Source: Guadua angustifolia
Taxonomy: Eukaryota > Streptophyta > Magnoliopsida > Poales > Poaceae
Direction of reading: 5' to 3'
NCBI GenBank assembly: GCA_036346375.1
Contig: CM070508.1
Coordinates: forward strand, 18,537,852-18,601,851
DNA: 64,000 bases
The notes beneath the pieces are model-generated. The model had not been told where the DNA came from, ran no database searches, and saw only the letters and a list, made by a program, of their open reading frames with translations. This document shows, in pieces, positions 10,901-22,635 of this stretch. A program made the position numbers and the translations under genes. Numbering within the stretch: position 1 is the first letter of the stretch; every line of letters starts with the position of its first letter.

Positions 10901-12007
10901 ACACAAGAAGAGTTTCTTACATTGATGTCCTCTGGAAAAAGCCTCATCATAGTTGAAGCAGAGGCCCTTCGCCCTTCGTTCTGCCATCTCATCAGGTGTA
11001 AGGCGACGCCGGTAGGGAACTGATCCTGCGGACAAAGCCTGCGAGCCCGCTGGAGCCGAGCGACCTCCTGCCGTTAAAGCGCGCGGGGTAGGTGCCGAGG
11101 CCGCGGTCGCTGTCGGTGCCGCTAGAAGAAGAGGCGGCGGCCTTCCCATTCCCCCCACCGGCCCGCTCGAGTATGCCACCAAGCCAGTCGCCGAGCCCCG
11201 CGTGAACACCGTCCGCCCACGATGTGGACAGGATTGCGCCGCTTTTGCGATCCACAAGTCTTCCCAACGTTCCGCCTCCCGAGCGAGTCCCACCGCGTCG
11301 GCTAGGTCGCGGGGCCAATCTCTGCGCACCTCTGCCAACAGCGTCGCCGATAGCCCCGCCGTGAAAACCTCCACCTGCTCCGCCTTCTTCATCCCTGATG
11401 TGCGCGCCAGGAGCCGTTGGAACTCGCGTGCATAGTCCCCGACCCGGCTTTCCCCTTACTTGAGGTTGGATAAGTCGCCGAGAGGCCCAGCCGAAGAATA
11501 CTGCGAGAATCGCTGCAGGAAAACATCATAAAACTCCTCCCAGCGAATCTCGTTTTCCTCCAACTCCCAGTTGTCCAGCACTTCTTGCGCCTCCCCTCTT
11601 AAGAAGAACCCCGCCATCTGGACGTATTCCGCCTTTGGATCCTGGTACAGCTTTCCGAATCTTTCGCATTGCTTGAGCCATAACAGAGGATCTTCCGAGC
11701 CATCATAGATCGGAAGTTCATACCTTGGCGCTTGCGGCACCCAACGACGATCTTGGCGATCGTGCTGTTTCCTAGCCATGTTCCGATCCTCTTCTTCCCC
11801 TTCGCTGTTCCTCCCCGCACGAAGATTCGATCGGAAGCTCTGGTTCTGCGCGCCGCTTCCTTCCGTTCCCACGGGACCTTCATCCACAGTTCTTTTTCCC
11901 AACGCCTTGATCAGATCATCGATCTTCTTCTCCAGCACTGCATGTCCTGCGCGCAACTCCTCCAGGCCCATCTCAATCGCTGTGAGGCGACCTTCGGATT
12001 GCGACAT
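10784..12007 (-). pseudogene. gag: gag of the Reina-like element, one nonsense codon
   Basis: The start is ATG at 12007, shortly after the primer-binding site (MSQSEGRLTAIEMGLEEL, with a coiled-coil-like N-terminus). The frame runs through the capsid-like region (PIYDGSEDPLLWL, FFLRGEAQEVLDNWE) to a TAA at 11456-11458. It then continues in the same frame from codon GGG onward (GDYAREFQRLLARTSGMKK), so the TAA is a single point nonsense mutation. A zinc knuckle follows, reading CFNYDEAFSRGHQCKK, in which the second cysteine has become tyrosine. The frame is finally lost before the protease. Nucleocapsid and capsid roles follow from the family. This copy cannot make an intact Gag. Confidence 0.85.
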
Positions 12008-12020
12008 GGTGGATTCGTCT

Positions 12021-12033
12021 GGCTCTGATACCA
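12021..12033 (-). other. Primer-binding site, initiator tRNA-Met
   Basis: The minus strand reads TGGTATCAGAGCC two bases after the 5' LTR. This is the usual match to the 3' end of initiator tRNA-Met. Confidence 0.85.
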
Positions 12034-12035
12034 AT

Positions 12036-12416
12036 TGATACGGATGTTCTTTTTCGAACAATCGCGTACCGGGTCTCAAGCCTAAACGATGATCGGTGGA
12101 GGACGACGCCGGGAATCGACATCGACCTATTTTAACGGTAATGGCTGTGCGGTGCCACCGGCCAATTGTTGATGGCAGCGCCTGCTATGGAATTTAATTG
12201 GCAATCAAAAGCATGGGGCTCTCTCTGCCCTTCCTCTTTATTTATTATGATACCCTCTAGGGTTTTACAATTGACTCAATAAACCAAAGGATAAACATAG
12301 AAAATATAAAGATAGAAACTCTAAAGATAGGAAGGTAAGATTATGGATTCCCTAACAACTAATTCTATGCTTGCTGAAAACGGCGGCGGGTATAAACCCG
12401 ATCTGCAGCCCTAACA
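12036..12416 (-). repeat. 5' LTR of the Reina-like element
   Basis: Runs from TGATACGG to CCCTAACA on the plus strand, so on the element strand it starts TGTTAGGG and ends CCGTATCA. Confidence 0.9.
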
Positions 12417-12790
12417 GACACCTCCTGTGTTTCCGGTGATGACCAAACGATCGTCAACAGCAAGAGCCTGGGTTTTTTTGGCATTACCCAAGACGACGGG
12501 ACATTGTTCCTCACTAGTAGCTTTGGTCTCAAAACCCTGCTCGGCTTATCACCAAATCCTGATTCTCAGACCAGGTAACTAACACCAAACCAATCGAGGA
12601 ATCGAATGGATGGATGTTCTTTCGATTCTAGTTAGCTATCTAATACTTGCCTACTCTGTAGTTACGTTAATGCTTACTACCTACTTAGTGATACATTGTT
12701 CTGTAATTCAGAGTTGCTTTTGCGACTCATTTCCATCGTTCCTTCGTGAACCTTCTACGCAATGCTCAGTTTGAAGAACACTCCGCCTAA

Positions 12791-13148
12791 AGGCAATCCT
12801 AACCCATAGTTTCTATAAGTAGTGTCTAGAGAAGAGAGAAAGCAATAAACCAATACATAGTTTTCCAACCCATGGTTTTCATGAGCAGTGTCTAGAGGAG
12901 AGAGAGAGCAATAAACCAATGCATGCACCACAAACACAGCTTGGTAAGCGCGCAGAAACGTCCAACCCCGTTTTTGCTCGTTTCTTGCGTCTTGGTACCC
13001 GCGACGACCCAGTTTCTTGCATGAGACACGGTTTCTTTGTTTTTCCTTCTCTCCCTTCCTTAATTCCTATGCCACATCAGATTTTTGCTTAGTTGGCAGC
13101 GTAATTAATTCTATGGACACCAGCTGAGGTGGAGAGTTAGGACTGCCC
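12791..13148. mobile_element. Tourist-like MITE (358 bp) in the captured exon
   Basis: Terminal inverted repeats AGGCAATCCTAAC and GTTAGGACTGCCC, flanked by TAA (12788-12790 and 13149-13151). It contains a tandem duplication of about 67 bp (12800-12865 and 12867-12930) built on a CCCATRGTTTYYATRAG phrase. Non-coding. Confidence 0.75.
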
Positions 13149-13186
13149 TAATATCTGCTCTTCACCTACCCCCTATACAGCGATTA

Positions 13187-13521
13187 GAGCATCTCCAACA
13201 GTGCCTAAAATCCATTCCCAAAATATGATTTTGGGTTTGATTGCAAAAACAAGTACTCCAACAGTTCCTCTTTCTAGCTCCTCAAATTTTGGCACGCCCA
13301 AAAACAGCACCCCGACTCCTCATTTTTGTGCGCTCTGTCCGCGCTCCCAATCAACATTATTTCGCGCCCAGGATGGCCCACCGGACCAATTCAAAGGTAT
13401 TTTTGGGAGAAAATATAGGAACTGTTGGAGAACAAGGTATTTTGTAGACCCAAAATTTTTTGGCAAGGTCCCAATCTAAGAATATTGGAAGTCTAAATAT
13501 TAGGAACTGTTGGAGATGCTC
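13187..13521. mobile_element. Tourist/PIF-Harbinger MITE, GCATCTCCAACAG family (335 bp)
   Basis: Ends GAGCATCTCCAACAG and CTGTTGGAGATGCTC are perfect inverted repeats, flanked by TTA (13184-13186 and 13522-13524). Interior phrases are shared with the larger relative at 13842-14648. Confidence 0.88.
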
Positions 13522-13524
13522 TTA

Positions 13525-14698
13525 GAGCAAGCCCAACCCATCCCCTAAACCTCTCCCTATCCTAATTTATAAGAAGAATTAGAAAAATGTGAGCTCCAAC
13601 CCAACCCTTATAAGGAACCCCTATTTTAGGGAGACCCCTTCTCACCCCTACATCTAGGGGCTTTCTCCTTCCCCCTACTATTTTCTTCAACATTTTTTTA
13701 TTAGTTATTTCTATTTTTAGTAAATAATTCATGGGTGCAAAGTAATAATAATGTTTAGATAAATAATAGGGGTGAGTAATAGGGAGTGTGGGTTAGAGAC
13801 AAATTTAATATAGGGTGTCCCTAATTTTTACACTACCCCTAGCATCTCCAACAGCTTCCAATAATTTAACTCCCAATAAACCTAGATTAGGAGTTTCCCA
13901 AAAGTTCTTGGCTGTGGCGCGTGCGGAGAGGAGGAGGAGGTGGTGGACAAGACGACCAACGGCGAGGGAGGCTGGTAGCGGAAGGTGGTTTATTCTTGGG
14001 ACTTAACATCTAGCATTCTACCGAGGGGAGGTGAGAAGCGCCTGGCAGGACGGGGTGGTGGGCATCGCCATGGCGACGAGGATGAGGTGTGTCAGATCCT
14101 ATATGATAGCGATTCGGAATCCGACGCAAACTAAGAACAATCTGGAGAGTAGAAGGAAGAACTAGGACGAGGATAGAGCAGAAACCGTATATCAGAACTT
14201 GAACTCGGGAAGGCGGCGGATGAAGGGCTACAACTCGTCAGAACCACGGGTGGGGAGCGCGGGGCCGGCGTCGACCACCTCGAGCTCCGACGTCGACAAC
14301 CTCGAGCCCACCGCCCCACCGTGTGAGGCGCCGCCCGGTCCAGGTAGTGCTGGAACGCCCGAGCAGCCTCCGCGCGCCACCGCTCCACCGAGCCTCGGTC
14401 TGCAGATGATGGGCGGGGGAAGAGCTAGAATAGCGCGAATAAACCCCGCGCACGCGATTTCGCCGCAGGAGGGGCGCGAAACGAAGATTGGGAGCGTGGT
14501 GGCGGCGCGGAAAAATGAGAAAGACGGGCTGCTGTTTTAGGCGTGCGAAAAAATTGGGACGACGAATGAGGTATTGTTGGAGTTGTTTTTTTTAATCATG
14601 CCCTAAATCACAATTTGGGAATGGTTTTCAGGCACTGTTGGAGATGCTCTAAATGAGTGATTTAGGGGAAAATATAGAGGTTTGGATTGGAGTTGCTC
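13525..14698. mobile_element. Tourist-like MITE, GAGCAA/TTGCTC family, split by another element
   Basis: Starts GAGCAAGCCCAACCC and ends GGATTGGAGTTGCTC, with TTA at 13522-13524 and 14699-14701. It abuts the previous MITE and shares its TTA. Without the 13842-14648 insertion it is about 365 bp. Confidence 0.78.
13842..14648. mobile_element. PIF/Harbinger-type non-autonomous element with GC-rich cargo
   Basis: Ends GCATCTCCAACAG and CTGTTGGAGATGC, flanked by CTA (13839-13841 and 14649-14651). The outer right ~170 bp is homologous to the MITE at 13187-13521, so that MITE looks like an internal deletion derivative. The centre (about 13910-14550) is GC-rich with an open frame of 113 codons at 14199-14540 that resembles nothing I know. 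It may be a captured fragment or just compositional. Confidence 0.72.
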
Positions 14699-14868
14699 TT
14701 ACCTCTTAACGTTGCCGATTTATGTCGATTGGAAAAAGGCAGCCGAATCTAATGCCTTAACATTCGGGTGAGTGGTTGTGCTGGCTTGCTGTATGATGAA
14801 CATATGCTAAACGGAGTTCCCATGGTACAACTAACTACCGATCTTCGCAGGCGTGGTTATGAAGCTGA

Positions 14869-17476
14869 GAATTTTTTACTGTTTTAGCCCTGTGCATGTT
14901 ATTTTTTCCGAAAATAACTGATGTCACGATGAAATCACGAAAATAGCTTCTGTATAGGAAAATCCAGCTGATCCTGTGCGCTGGATTTTTTTTAATTAAT
15001 TTTCAGCGGTTCCAGTCTGATGGAACTTTGTTTTCTATTTTTCGACTAGGCGAAATGCTGTTTTTTATTTTTTTTTTCCACGGAACCGAAACGCTGGATA
15101 ATTATTTTGCGCATTTCATTTTTTTTTTAAGGATGACAAATTTCCAGCAATCGCCTATCGTTGGATTCGGCCGATTTCCAGCGGTAGGGGACTGCTAGAA
15201 TTCCGCGGCTATTTTTTTCGCTTTGCCAGTATTGTTTTATAACCTTTTACCAATATTTTTTTTACGGAATATGGGCTGTTGTGCCCCAAAATTCACGAAT
15301 GTAACCCTTAGAAATTAGTGGACTGAGCGCATAATATTAATTTCAACGGTTGGGACCAGCGGGATACTTATTTTTCGTGGCCATGACGCGCTGGTTTTAT
15401 TTTTGCGAAGTTTTTACTGTTGTAGCCCTGTGCATGTATGGTATGGATGGATGATGACCCTACACCATAATCGTACGTGGAGTACGAGGTGTAGGTCTAC
15501 CCAAACTAACTAAGTTGAGCTAGGTGCTACGATAAGCGTGCCAACACAAACATACCCCATTTGTCTTTGCTTTCATCGCACGGACGAGACATAACGACGC
15601 AACGTAAATCACTGATGGCAGCAATCGTCCGGGGCCTCTCCTTCGGCGTGTGATGTGTAAGCCCATTTCTGCGAACGAATAAAACTTTTCACCCGGTCCT
15701 CCAAATTTCAGCACTACTGGCTTCGCTCCAAAACCCTGTGCGCTGTGCCCGTGTGAATCCCGGTCGGGGCCAGGGTTTACCTTTTCGCGGTAAACCGCTC
15801 GGTTACCGTGAAAACCGAGCGTACCGCGCCGGTTCGGTAATACAAACCGAGCGGTTTACCGTGTAATTTCAAATTCAAATTCAAAAATTTCAAAATTTTT
15901 GAGAAAATTTATTCAAAAAATTCCTAAAATTAGTATTAATTCCTATGTTACTTATGGTGCAAAATTTTTCCCCAAAAAAGGATGTTTGGAGATGTTTTGG
16001 AGGCATTACAAATATTGAAAATAGAAAAATCAAAAAGAAAAAGGAAAAGGTAGCGTTGATGTTTTGGAGGCATTACAAATGTTTGGAGATGTTTTTTGAG
16101 GCATTACAAATGTTCTTTTTATTCTATTAATTTCCTTTTCAAAAGATTTTACCGTAAAAATTCATTCCTAAGTGAAATCATGTGCCTTGTAGTGCTGCTC
16201 TGCTTCCTCAAAGTTATCAAGTAGAACTCATTGATTCTGCAACTAGCCAAGATAAAAGAAGAGAAGAGAGACCACACCACCACCACCGGAGAGAGAAATT
16301 AGGAAGGGACATAGGGGCGTATGAAGGATAAGACGAAGGTGCCAGCTTAATTTGCTTGACCAATTCTTTGCTTGACCAATTCACAGGTCGTGCTAGCATC
16401 ATCAGGCATGATGCGTGTCACATGTGGGGAAAATTACATGGAGGCAGGCCGCACTAGATCCATTGACCGGGTTCCGGTCTTATCAAATACTACTCAAGTG
16501 GAATCGAATGGGCCCTGTTGATGTTTGAATTTTTTAAATAGCTAAATTATTTCTGTAATGCAATTGTTGCATACAAAATTTTATTGATAATTTTCTCTAC
16601 AAACACTAAATCATTTCATTCACCACAAACAATAGAACCAAGTGGTACAGGACTATTCCATTCCATCCAAACTCATTTCATCAACCAAACACACCATAAG
16701 TGTGCAACATGATTGTCGTGAAAACTATCCAAAAACTACATTTTTACTAAAATTTAGCCTTCCTAGTATTTTTACAAATTTTACAAGATTTTTTTTTGCA
16801 TTTTCCCTATTTTTGGTGATTTTCCCTATTTTGGCGGTTTTATCCCTCATTTTTCGCGGTTTTTCGCCGAAACCGCTCGGTTTTTTGCCCAAACCAAAGC
16901 GGTTTGGTTTCATCAGTTTACCTCAAAAACCGCTTCGGTTTTCATAAAAAACAAGCGTTTTTCGTCAAAAACCATGTTTCTCATGAATTGACCAAAATTC
17001 AAAATAATTTGAATTTGCAAACCGTTCGGTTTTAAGTGGTTTTCAAGCGGTTTTAAAACCCGCATCACGGAGGAGCAGCAACGTTAAAGCAGTTTTGTAA
17101 ACCCTGGTCGGGGCCACCAATTCGCGCGGTCTAGAACCACTGGAAATTCTTGCGCAGCTGGGCCCCACAAATTCCAGCGGAGCCACAACGCTGGTTAATT
17201 TCGAGATAAAAAAAAAGTCAAGCGGTGCGGTACCACTGGAAATGATGGAAAAAAATTTCCAAATAGCTCCGACCGTCGGAAATTAAACAACAATTTCTCC
17301 CACGCCGGAAAATATAAACAAATTTTCAGCGCTTCCGAACCACAGGAAATAAATAAAAAAATCCCACCATTCCCGACAGTTGAAATTGGGCGCACAGGGC
17401 TAATTCCGCAATTTCGTCACGAACATGACTATTTCCCAAAAAAAATTAGCCAAATGGCTAGAACAGTAAAAAATTC
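14869..17476. mobile_element. Second MULE, inserted in a captured exon
   Basis: Ends GAATTTTTTACTGTTTTAGCC and the inverse of GAATTTTTTACTGTTCTAGCC form the termini. The 9-bp flanks are TGAAGCTGA (14860-14868) and TGAAACTGA (17477-17485), an 8 of 9 match. The outer ~15 bases match those of the Pack-MULE that surrounds it, so both belong to one MULE group. The terminal similarity extends weakly over about 100 bp. No transposase is visible. A further terminus-like phrase, GAAGTTTTTACTGTTGTAGCC, lies inside at 15409. Confidence 0.8.
15772..17105. mobile_element. Nested non-autonomous element with 10-bp target duplication
   Basis: Terminal inverted repeats AGGGTTTAC and GTAAACCCT are flanked by perfect GGTCGGGGCC direct repeats (15762-15771 and 17106-17115). 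The ends are rich in AACCGCTCGGTTT palindromes and the middle is AT-rich. Size (1334 bp) and duplication length suggest a Mutator-type relative. Non-coding. Confidence 0.75.
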
Positions 17477-17507
17477 TGAAACTGAGAGGCTGAGAGGCCT
17501 ACTGTTA

Positions 17508-17741
17508 GGCCCCGTTTGGTACGGTTCTAGATTCTAGTAGAAATAGAAACGGTTCCGGATTCTTGGTAGAAACGTTTCAGGTAGAATCAGAATCCGGAGG
17601 AACGGGTTGCTAGCCGATTCGACCACGGTGTGTAAAAATCGAAGCGATTAAGCTTTGAAGCGTTAAAGTCCTATTCCGTTTGGTTGGATTTATTCCAGAT
17701 TCTAGGAGAAACAGTCCGGTTCCAAGTTGCCAAACGGGGCC
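17508..17741. mobile_element. Tourist-like MITE (234 bp) in a captured exon
   Basis: Perfect terminal repeats GGCCCCGTTTGG and CCAAACGGGGCC, flanked by TTA (17505-17507 and 17742-17744). It splits the coding phrase LLLVEKLDYLK of the captured gene. Confidence 0.88.
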
Positions 17742-18526
17742 TTAGTAGAGAAACTTGATTACCTAAAGTCAAACTATTACAAAAATATATTCTTCGGCCT
17801 TTCCAAATCTTTGAAAAAACTGGGGAAATGGCTTAATGAGGTCAGTCAATCCATCCTGCTTTGTTATTTTGACAACCTGGCTTCAATCGTTGAACCCAAT
17901 CTCATCATAATTTTGCGTTTCAGATACATGCAAATATGTGTAACTGTTGCTTCGTGGGATATGTGTTCCTGAAATACAAAACAAGTGTTATTGTGCACAA
18001 CACTATATATGCACGTCACTGTACTCTCTTAGATCATTGCAGATTGAGCTAGCCAAGCTGTCTAGAATATTCCAGTTAGGATAGCATATATATACTGTGA
18101 TAATTCATGTACCGCAGTTTCCACCTTGTCTAGGAAGCGTGTTATACATTGATATTCATGCTATATTCTCTAGTCTTGACTCTCAATCTAGGTAGACTGC
18201 TAGAACAGTTTCCTTTATGATTCTGCGTGTGCATAACAAATTTTAGCGAACTGTATGTGGTTATCTTAGTTCATGGCAGGCATTGAAAAGATCAACAGGG
18301 AACCCGGGATTTCAGATCTGGACTGACAAATTAAAGCTCTGGGTGAAAGAGCAAACTCATGCAGAGAACTCACGGCTGTTGATAGAAAATTCTTCATGGG
18401 ACAAACTTAGGCCTCCTCAATTACCCGATGCAGATCTTCCCACTTGGATTGCTGCAGAAAGGGCTATATCCCGTTATGAACGAATTCTTTCACCTGTTAG
18501 TCCTCGTGGCAGACTCCTACGAAGAT

Positions 18527-19484
18527 TGTTGAGAAATTAGACAGTTTTCGATTAAATTCTGAATATAAATTATAAATAGCATCACAGAAACTAGCATGCA
18601 TCTCTCTAACATACTAGACAGCACGAACATCATGATCATCTTGATAAACATGATTAACCACGAGATAAGGACAGATTGAACGTATTGAGCAGTAGAAGAT
18701 GCAGACACCGTAGCTGGTGCAGTCGCGACGTTGACGTAGATGGCATTGTTGATGGCGCGTCGCAGGAGTCGCTGGCGATGACATCCAGCAGCGGGAACAG
18801 GAAGACGACCCGTGGTGAAGATCTTGAGCAGTCGCGTAGAGCACTTCCCAAAAACTTTATTCGCCCTCTCCCGGTGCAGGATCTCGAAGGCAAAGGGTTC
18901 CGGAGACCTGCTCTCCCGATCGCAGATGCACGTCTGCGCTCAGGATGGAGAAGACTACAATAGCGGCACAGCAGCGAGAGGTGGCAAAACCCTAGCTCAA
19001 GGTGTTCTATTCAATTCTACACGGGTGGCAGGGCGCAGTATATATAGGGATAGTCTGGTAATCGTGACCGAACGTGACTCAAAGACGTGCCACGAACGAA
19101 CTCGGTTACGGTATCCTTATCTCATACTACAACTGTGATGATTCCGAGTAGCAAAAGAATAAACTGTAAAAGGAAACTACGCCTACGCAAGCCATCGGCC
19201 TCGATTTCGCTGCACCATTCACGCGCATATCGCGTACGCGCGCCGCCTGGCCTGGCGTGGCATGGCGAGGCGAGGCGAGCGAGCGCACGCATGTGTTTCA
19301 CTTCTTCTCCCGTGTCATGCTCTAGGAAGGTGGAGAGAATCCTCCCTTATAAGTTGGTCATCCTCCACCTCCACTAGCAATATGGGACTAATGTTAGCAC
19401 ACATGCCTCCTCATGAGGTGGGCCTTTGAGATTTTCTTTAGGAATTATGGTCTTTACATGGGCAAGGCCTACTAAATTCCAACA
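18527..19484 (-). repeat. 3' LTR of the copia element
   Basis: Its right ~65 bp is repeated at 23820-23884 with few changes. This sets the LTR edge, and the AAGAT duplication sets the other edge. Confidence 0.85.
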
Positions 19485-20419
19485 ATCCCCCACCAGATCT
19501 CAAATGCCTATTTAGAGATTTGCCAATACTCACTACTGTTTGATATACCAGTGTTTCAGCAGAGACTGTTAAGTTGAACTTCTGCCTAGAGCTCCAAGCT
19601 ACACCCATCCATAACTTGAACAATGGACTATACCTTGAATTGCAAGTTTTGTGTGAACAGGTTTCACTCAAAGTCATAACTGATACCTGGCTGCCAGTAG
19701 CCTCTTCCGTGGGTGGAGCATATGGATCGTACTCCATGATCTCTTCATGAGCTTACTAGAGATCACCCAAGTCTCATAGACTGCAACGTTAGACAGTCGG
19801 GCTCATATAGGTGTGTTCTTTCAAGAATGCTCTGTAGGACAGCATCTTCGCTAGTTAAAGCCAAAGGAAACACATTAAGGCATATCGCCATACTGCCTTA
19901 CAGCCTTTTGAGAGTATTGCATCTTCACTTAGAGAGGGTATGATTACTCTCCTCGGTTCACCAATAGCTTGTTTTACCGGGACCTAATTCACGGGATCTC
20001 TAATCACAAAGGCTGGGTTACCACTATGGCAACTTATATGAGTCTCATACCCATCTCCTCGATGCACCTTCTATCACATTCCGTGATAGTCCCTTAAATA
20101 AAGGGATCTCGCTAGGTTTTTATGCTGTTTGAATATAAGTCACACTTATTACTCGGGAGTTTCTCAATTTCTTGTGAGACTTCAATCGTCTTTTAACGTG
20201 TCTTGATGACTTCGTATTATCCTTAGCTTGTTCACTTTAGCAATCACAGCATTGATTATCACAGTTCATAAGGATAGCGGTATTGGTTTTTCAACCACCG
20301 GCAAGTCCATCAAAACTCACGTAATAATCTGCCTCTCGATGGGTCGTATCTAAAAGCGATGAGCTCCGCTTCCATGGTTGACCTTGTCAAAATGGTCTGT
20401 TTACAGGACCTCCATGACA

Positions 20420-20899
20420 TTACACCATCACCAATGGTAAACACATATCCACTGGTAGCATAGAGCTCATCAACATCAGACAGTTCGAGTCACTATATCC
20501 CTCAAGCACTGCAGGGTGCCCTGAATAGTAAATCGCATACCTCATAGTACCTTTCAAATAGCGCATTACCCTTTCAAGTGCATGCCAATGATCAGAACCG
20601 GGGTTTGACATGAACCTACTCAATTTGCTCACAACAAATGATATATCAGGTCTCGTTGCACTAGCAAGATACATGAGCGAACCGATAATCTGAGAATATC
20701 TCAATTGGTTTAAGCCAATTTTCTTATTCTTTCTCAGTGTCACATTGGGATCATAAGGAGTGGGAGAGGGCTTGCTGTCCATAAAGCCAAACCGGCTCAA
20801 GACCTTCTCCACATAGTGGGATTGCGAAAGAGTAACCCCACTCTCGTCCTTAATAAGCTTGATGTTCAGAATTACATCAGTTTCTCCCAGATCTTTCAT
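20420..20899 (-). pseudogene. copia RNase H region
   Basis: Starts MKDLGETDVILNIKL and continues QSHYVEKVLSRFGF, GSLMYLASATRPDISFVVS, ALERVMRYLKGTMRYAI and YSDSN. The frame ends at 20420. The remaining ~930 bp to the 3' LTR carries decayed RNase H tail and untranslated sequence. Confidence 0.82.
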
Positions 20900-21453
20900 A
20901 TAAAATTTCTTTGTGTAAAAGACTTGACCTCATTGATCACATCAATATCTGTGCCAAAGATCAGTATATCGTCCACATAAAGGCACAATATAACTCCTTC
21001 ACCCCCACCATAGCGATAGTATACACATCTATCAGCCTCATTAATGGCAAAGCTCGCAGAAGTCAAAGTGGTGTTGAACTTCTCATGCCATTGCTTAGAT
21101 GCTTGTTTCAGGCTATACAAAGATTTCAATAATTTACACATGTTGCTCTCTTGACCCTTTAATACAAACCCATCAGGTTGTTCCATGTAAATTTCATCAT
21201 CTAACTCTTCATTAAGGAAAGCTGTCTTCATGTTCATTTGATGAACGAGAAGACCATACGAGGCAGCCAGGGAAAGTAATACTCGAATGGTGGTCATTCT
21301 AGCAACAGGTGAATAAGTATCAAAGAAATCTTCTCCTTCTTTTTTGGTGTAACCTTTAGCCACAAGCTGAGCCTTGTACTTCTTAATAGTACCATCAGGC
21401 CTAAACTTCTTCTTGAACACCCACTTACAACCCACAGGTTTACAACCATAGGG
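20896..21453 (-). pseudogene. copia reverse transcriptase
   Basis: Motifs seen in order are GCKWVFKKKFRPDGTIKKY, LVAKGYTKKEGEDFFDTYSP, VHQMNMKTAFLNEEL and the catalytic CLYVDDILIFG, with both aspartates intact. The frame is lost at about 20898 (QRNFI then stop); the continuation MKDLGETDVIL is in another frame, so one base was lost or gained there. Confidence 0.88.
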
Positions 21454-22602
21454 TCATTCAGTTACTTCCCAAGTCCCATTGGCGAGAAGCGAATCCATCT
21501 CATTCTGGACAGCTTCTTTCCAATCATCTGCATCTGGAGATGCATATGCCTCTGCAATGGACGTGGGAGTATCATCCACGAGGTACACAATGAAATCATT
21601 GCCAAAGGATTTTTCAATCCTCTGTCTCTTGCTCTTTCTGGGAGCTTCATTGTCATCCTCCTCTAGGACTTTCTCAAGTGGTTGCTCAGAAGACTCAATA
21701 GGTGTAATAGTTTCAGGAATTATCTCAGAAGAAAATCTTGAAGTGCTATGTATATCTTTTATCGGAAACATATTCTCAAAAAATATAGCATCACGAGACT
21801 CCATAATAGTATCAACATACATATCAGGCACATCAGATTTAACTACGAAAAATCTATAAGAGATGCTCCGCTGAGCATATCCCAGAAAAACACAATCCAC
21901 TGTCTTAGGCCTGAGCTTACGTTTTTTGTTAATCGGTACATTGACTTTCGTCAAGCATCCCCACGTGTGCAAGTAAGAAAGTGATGGTTTTCTCCCAACC
22001 CACTTCTCGTAAGGGGTCTTCTCCATGTTTCTATTAGGAACTCTATTCAGGACATGATATGAAGTCAACACAGCCTCCCCCCACCATGCCTTAGATAAAC
22101 CAGTCGTGTCTAACATGGCGTTCACCAAGTCAGTCAGCGTGCGGTTTTTCCTCTCGGCAATCCCGTTTGATTCGGGCGAGTAGGGAGGTGTCCTCTCATG
22201 AATAATACCATGTTCCACACAGAAAACATCAAAGATTTTGGGAAAATATTCACCACCACGATCCGACCTAAGACGTTTGATCTTTCTCTCTAGTTGATTC
22301 TCAACTTCAGCTTTATAGATTTTAAAGTAGTTTAGAGTCTCGTCCTTAGTTTTCAATAAGTAAACATAGCAAAATCTAGTCGCATCATCAATCAATATCA
22401 TGAAATATCTCTTTCCACCCTTTGTCAACACACCATTCATCTCGCACAGATCAGAATGTATGAGTTCTAGAGGTGCCAAGTTCCTCTCCTCAGCCGCCTT
22501 GTGAAGCTTTCGAGGTTGCATCGATTGTACACAACTATGGCACTTAGAACCTTTGGCAATAGTGAAATTCGGAATTAAACTCATGCTGGAAAGCCGATTC
22601 AT
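21454..22602 (-). pseudogene. copia integrase
   Basis: The frame continues from gag-protease. A GAG-pre-integrase zinc finger (HSCVQSMQPRK region) precedes the catalytic core: LIHSDLCEMNG (first Asp), LRSDRGGEYFP (second Asp) and SPESNGIAERKNRTL (Glu). The C-terminal integrase part (YHVLNRVPNRN, KWVGRKPSLSYLHTWGC, VFLGYAQRS) is complete. It ends at a TGA (21454-21456) before PYGCKPVGCKWVF, again in phase with the next segment. In an intact element this enzyme joins the cDNA to chromosomal DNA. Confidence 0.88.
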
Positions 22603-22635
22603 AAGACCAAAATTAATGTGGCATAAACGAGAGTG

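Larger units (their letters stand above)
7190..12416 (-). mobile_element. Gypsy chromovirus LTR retrotransposon (Reina-like), near full length
   Basis: The element is bounded by LTRs 7190-7572 and 12036-12416 and flanked by a perfect 5-bp duplication, GACAC (7185-7189 and 12417-12421). The primer-binding site next to the 5' LTR matches initiator tRNA-Met (TGGTATCAGAGCC), and a purine tract (GAGGGGAG) precedes the 3' LTR. The gag, protease, reverse transcriptase, RNase H, integrase and C-terminal order is that of gypsy elements. The short LTRs, 5.2-kb length and tRNA-Met primer suggest the Reina clade. All reading frames are broken. Roughly 12-16 LTR differences were counted by eye, so the insertion is fairly recent. 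Confidence 0.92.
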
